In this document: positions 21,867 to 23,376 of the stretch, in pieces | Layout of the letters: each line of letters starts with the position of its first letter | How positions within the stretch are numbered: the first letter of the stretch is position 1 | Assembly (NCBI RefSeq): GCF_000282995.1 | Contig: NZ_ALEE01000473.1 | Coordinates: 1-23,376 of the forward strand | Length of the DNA stretch: 23,376 nt | Source: Melaminivora alkalimesophila | GTDB lineage: Bacteria > Pseudomonadota > Gammaproteobacteria > Burkholderiales > Burkholderiaceae_C | Reading direction: 5' to 3' | Notes under the pieces: generated by a model | Seen by the model: the letters and a program-made list of their open reading frames with translations, nothing else | What the model was told of the DNA's origin: nothing | Databases searched by the model: none | Translations under genes and position numbers: made by a program

Positions 21867-22889
21867 GTGAAACAGATTATAGGCGGCAAAGCGGCCGCAA
21901 GGGGCGCGTCCGCGCAAGGGCAGGGCGCTGCCGCCGTGCGCATTCTCCAGGTCGATGGCGAGTCCGCCGGTCAGCGCCTGGACAATTTCCTGCTGCGCCA
22001 CCTCAAGGGCGTGCCCAAGACCCACGTCTACCGCATCATCCGCAGCGGCGAGGTGCGCCTGAACCGCGGCCGCGCCAGCGCCGACGCCCGCGTGGCGGCG
22101 GGCGACCAGGTGCGTGTGCCGCCGGTGCGCATGGCGCCGCTCCAGGAAGAAGACGGAGCGCGTGCCGCGCCGCCGCGCGAATTCCCCATCCTGCTGGAGG
22201 ACGAGCACCTGATCGCGCTCGACAAGCCGGCCGGCGTGGCCGTGCACGGCGGCAGCGGCGTGAGCTTCGGCGTGATCGAGCAGTTGCGGCGGGCGCGGCC
22301 GGGGGCGAAGTTCCTGGAACTCGTGCACCGGCTGGACCGGGAAACCTCCGGCATCCTGCTGGTCGCCAAGCGCCGCTCGGCACTGACCCAGTTGCAGGAG
22401 CAGTTCCGGGGCCGCTCCACGGGCAAGACCTACCTGGCGCTGGTCGCTGGGCAGTGGCCCGAGGCGCGGCGGGTGATCGACACGCCGCTGCACAAGTACC
22501 TGCAGGCCGACGGCGAGCGCCGCGTGCGCGTGACCACCGCCGACGACCCGGACGCCATGCGCGCGCTCACCCTGGTGCGCGTGCGCGAGCGTCTTGCGCC
22601 GCGCCCGGCCGAGGAGCTGCCTGCCATGTCGCTGCTGGAAGTCACCATCAAGACCGGCCGCACGCACCAGATCCGCGTGCACCTGGCCAGCAACGGCCAC
22701 GGCATCGTGGGCGACGACAAGTACGGCGACTTCGACCTCAATCGCCGCGTCCACAGGCAGGGATTGCGCCGCATGTTCCTGCACGCCTGGCGGCTACAGT
22801 TCGACCATCCCGCCACCGGCGAGCGCACCACGCTGCACGCCGAGCTGCCTGCCGACCTGTCGGCCTTCCTCGCTCCTTCGGCCCCTTGA
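21867..22889 (+). CDS. rluC: 23S rRNA pseudouridine synthase (RluC type)
   Basis: A 340-residue RluA-family enzyme that isomerises uridines of 23S rRNA (positions 955, 2504 and 2580 in E. coli). It has an N-terminal S4 RNA-binding domain at about 35-90 (QRLDNFLLRHLKGVPKTHVY, then RSGEVRLNRGR). The catalytic domain has HRLDRETSGILLVAK with nucleophile Asp157, and GRTHQIRVHLASNGHGIVGD as the second conserved block. Length is normal (E. coli RluC 319). RluC rather than RluD is supported by the divergent rne neighbour, an arrangement shared with E. coli, and by the S4 sequence. The start is GTG at 21867, giving MKQI, the N-terminus I recall for related Burkholderiales proteins. No clear Shine-Dalgarno is seen. 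The next gene begins 58 bases later in the same direction. Confidence 0.94.
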   Translation: MKQIIGGKAAARGASAQGQGAAAVRILQVDGESAGQRLDNFLLRHLKGVPKTHVYRIIRSGEVRLNRGRASADARVAAGDQVRVPPVRMAPLQEEDGARAAPPREFPILLEDEHLIALDKPAGVAVHGGSGVSFGVIEQLRRARPGAKFLELVHRLDRETSGILLVAKRRSALTQLQEQFRGRSTGKTYLALVAGQWPEARRVIDTPLHKYLQADGERRVRVTTADDPDAMRALTLVRVRERLAPRPAEELPAMSLLEVTIKTGRTHQIRVHLASNGHGIVGDDKYGDFDLNRRVHRQGLRRMFLHAWRLQFDHPATGERTTLHAELPADLSAFLAPSAP

Positions 22890-22947
22890 GCCCCTCGGGC
22901 ATGGGCCACCGCCGTCCGGCATTCCAACGTCCCTCCGCTTCGTCCCG

Positions 22948-23376
22948 ATGTCCGCTTCCGCCCGCCGCCGCTTCGACCTGATCGCCTTCGACTGGGACGG
23001 CACGCTGTTCGACTCCACCGCCATCATCGTGCGCAGCATCCAGGACGCGGTGCGCGACGTGGGCGGGCAGGTGCCCACCAGCGAGGCGGCGGCCTGGGTC
23101 ATCGGCATGGCGCTGCCGCAGGCACTCGCACACGCCGCGCCCGACGTGCCGCCGGAGAAATACACCGAGCTGGGCAACCGCTACCGCTACCACTACCTGC
23201 AGCACCAGGACGACGTGAGCCTGTTCCCGGGCGTGCTGCCGCTGCTGGAGATGCTCAAGGGCCGCGGCCACCTGCTCACGGTGGCGACCGGCAAGAGCCG
23301 GCGCGGACTGGACCACGTTCTGGGCGCCGTGCAGCTGCGCGGCATGTTCGACGGCTCGCGCACCGCCGACGAGACC
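22948..23376 (+). CDS. HAD-family hydrolase, phosphoglycolate-phosphatase-like (cut by the window end)
   Basis: The first 143 codons are present and the frame runs off the window. HAD motif I is DWDGTLFDS, with nucleophile Asp15 and acid Asp17. Motif II lies in LLTVATGKSRRGL, with the usual threonine before GKS. Motifs III and IV would lie beyond the edge. The helical cap between them (ALPQALAHAAPDVPPEKYTEL) is of the HAD-IA type found in phosphoglycolate phosphatases and pyrophosphatase-like enzymes. Substrate cannot be assigned. A HAD gene directly after rluC is, from memory, common in Burkholderiales. The ATG at 22948 is chosen because the motif begins 14 residues later. No Shine-Dalgarno is visible, so translation may depend on coupling to rluC. 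Confidence 0.85.
   Translation, partial: MSASARRRFDLIAFDWDGTLFDSTAIIVRSIQDAVRDVGGQVPTSEAAAWVIGMALPQALAHAAPDVPPEKYTELGNRYRYHYLQHQDDVSLFPGVLPLLEMLKGRGHLLTVATGKSRRGLDHVLGAVQLRGMFDGSRTADET

Overview
The window looks like a core-chromosome segment of a high-GC betaproteobacterium, most likely a Comamonadaceae member (Acidovorax / Alicycliphilus / Diaphorobacter-like). The basis is the high GC content with G/C-rich third codon positions (judged by eye, not counted), a Bug-family solute receptor, a DinB of the form I associate with this family, an RNase E with the betaproteobacterial-style C-terminus, and two kinds of short hairpin-forming intergenic repeat that I recall from Comamonadaceae genomes. 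There is no IS element, prophage, CRISPR array, tRNA or rRNA.

Layout. Plus strand, 61-15006: Bug-type periplasmic binding protein; a 1993-residue alpha-2-macroglobulin with an intact CLEQ thioester; penicillin-binding protein 1C (pbpC); an FMN-dependent alpha-hydroxy-acid (probably L-lactate) dehydrogenase; an EamA/DMT permease; DNA polymerase IV (dinB); and an Aer-type PAS chemoreceptor. Minus strand, 21230-15009, read right to left: RNase E (rne), yaaA, a 128-residue protein of unknown function, a prolyl-4-hydroxylase-like Fe(II)/2-oxoglutarate oxygenase, and queF. Plus strand again from 21867: rluC, divergent from rne, then a HAD phosphatase cut by the window edge. aer and queF converge with two bases between their stop codons.

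Working units. The macroglobulin and PBP1C form the widespread bacterial macroglobulin/pbpC pair, thought to trap proteases in the periplasm and repair peptidoglycan. yaaA, the unknown gene and the oxygenase are tightly packed and co-directional, so they are a plausible operon. rne and rluC are divergent, as in many proteobacteria, across a 636-base gap with several hairpins. One hairpin, in the rne sense, is followed by five Ts and resembles an attenuator.

No clearly new multi-gene system is visible. The most interesting unexplained structure is non-coding: (1) three copies of a 35-base intergenic hairpin element, one of which pairs over its whole 14-base stem once G-U wobbles are allowed; (2) a second intergenic element made of two consecutive hairpins; (3) the structured rne leader; (4) a pair of identical palindromes before pbpC. 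Promoter calls rest on -10-like hexamers only and are weak.
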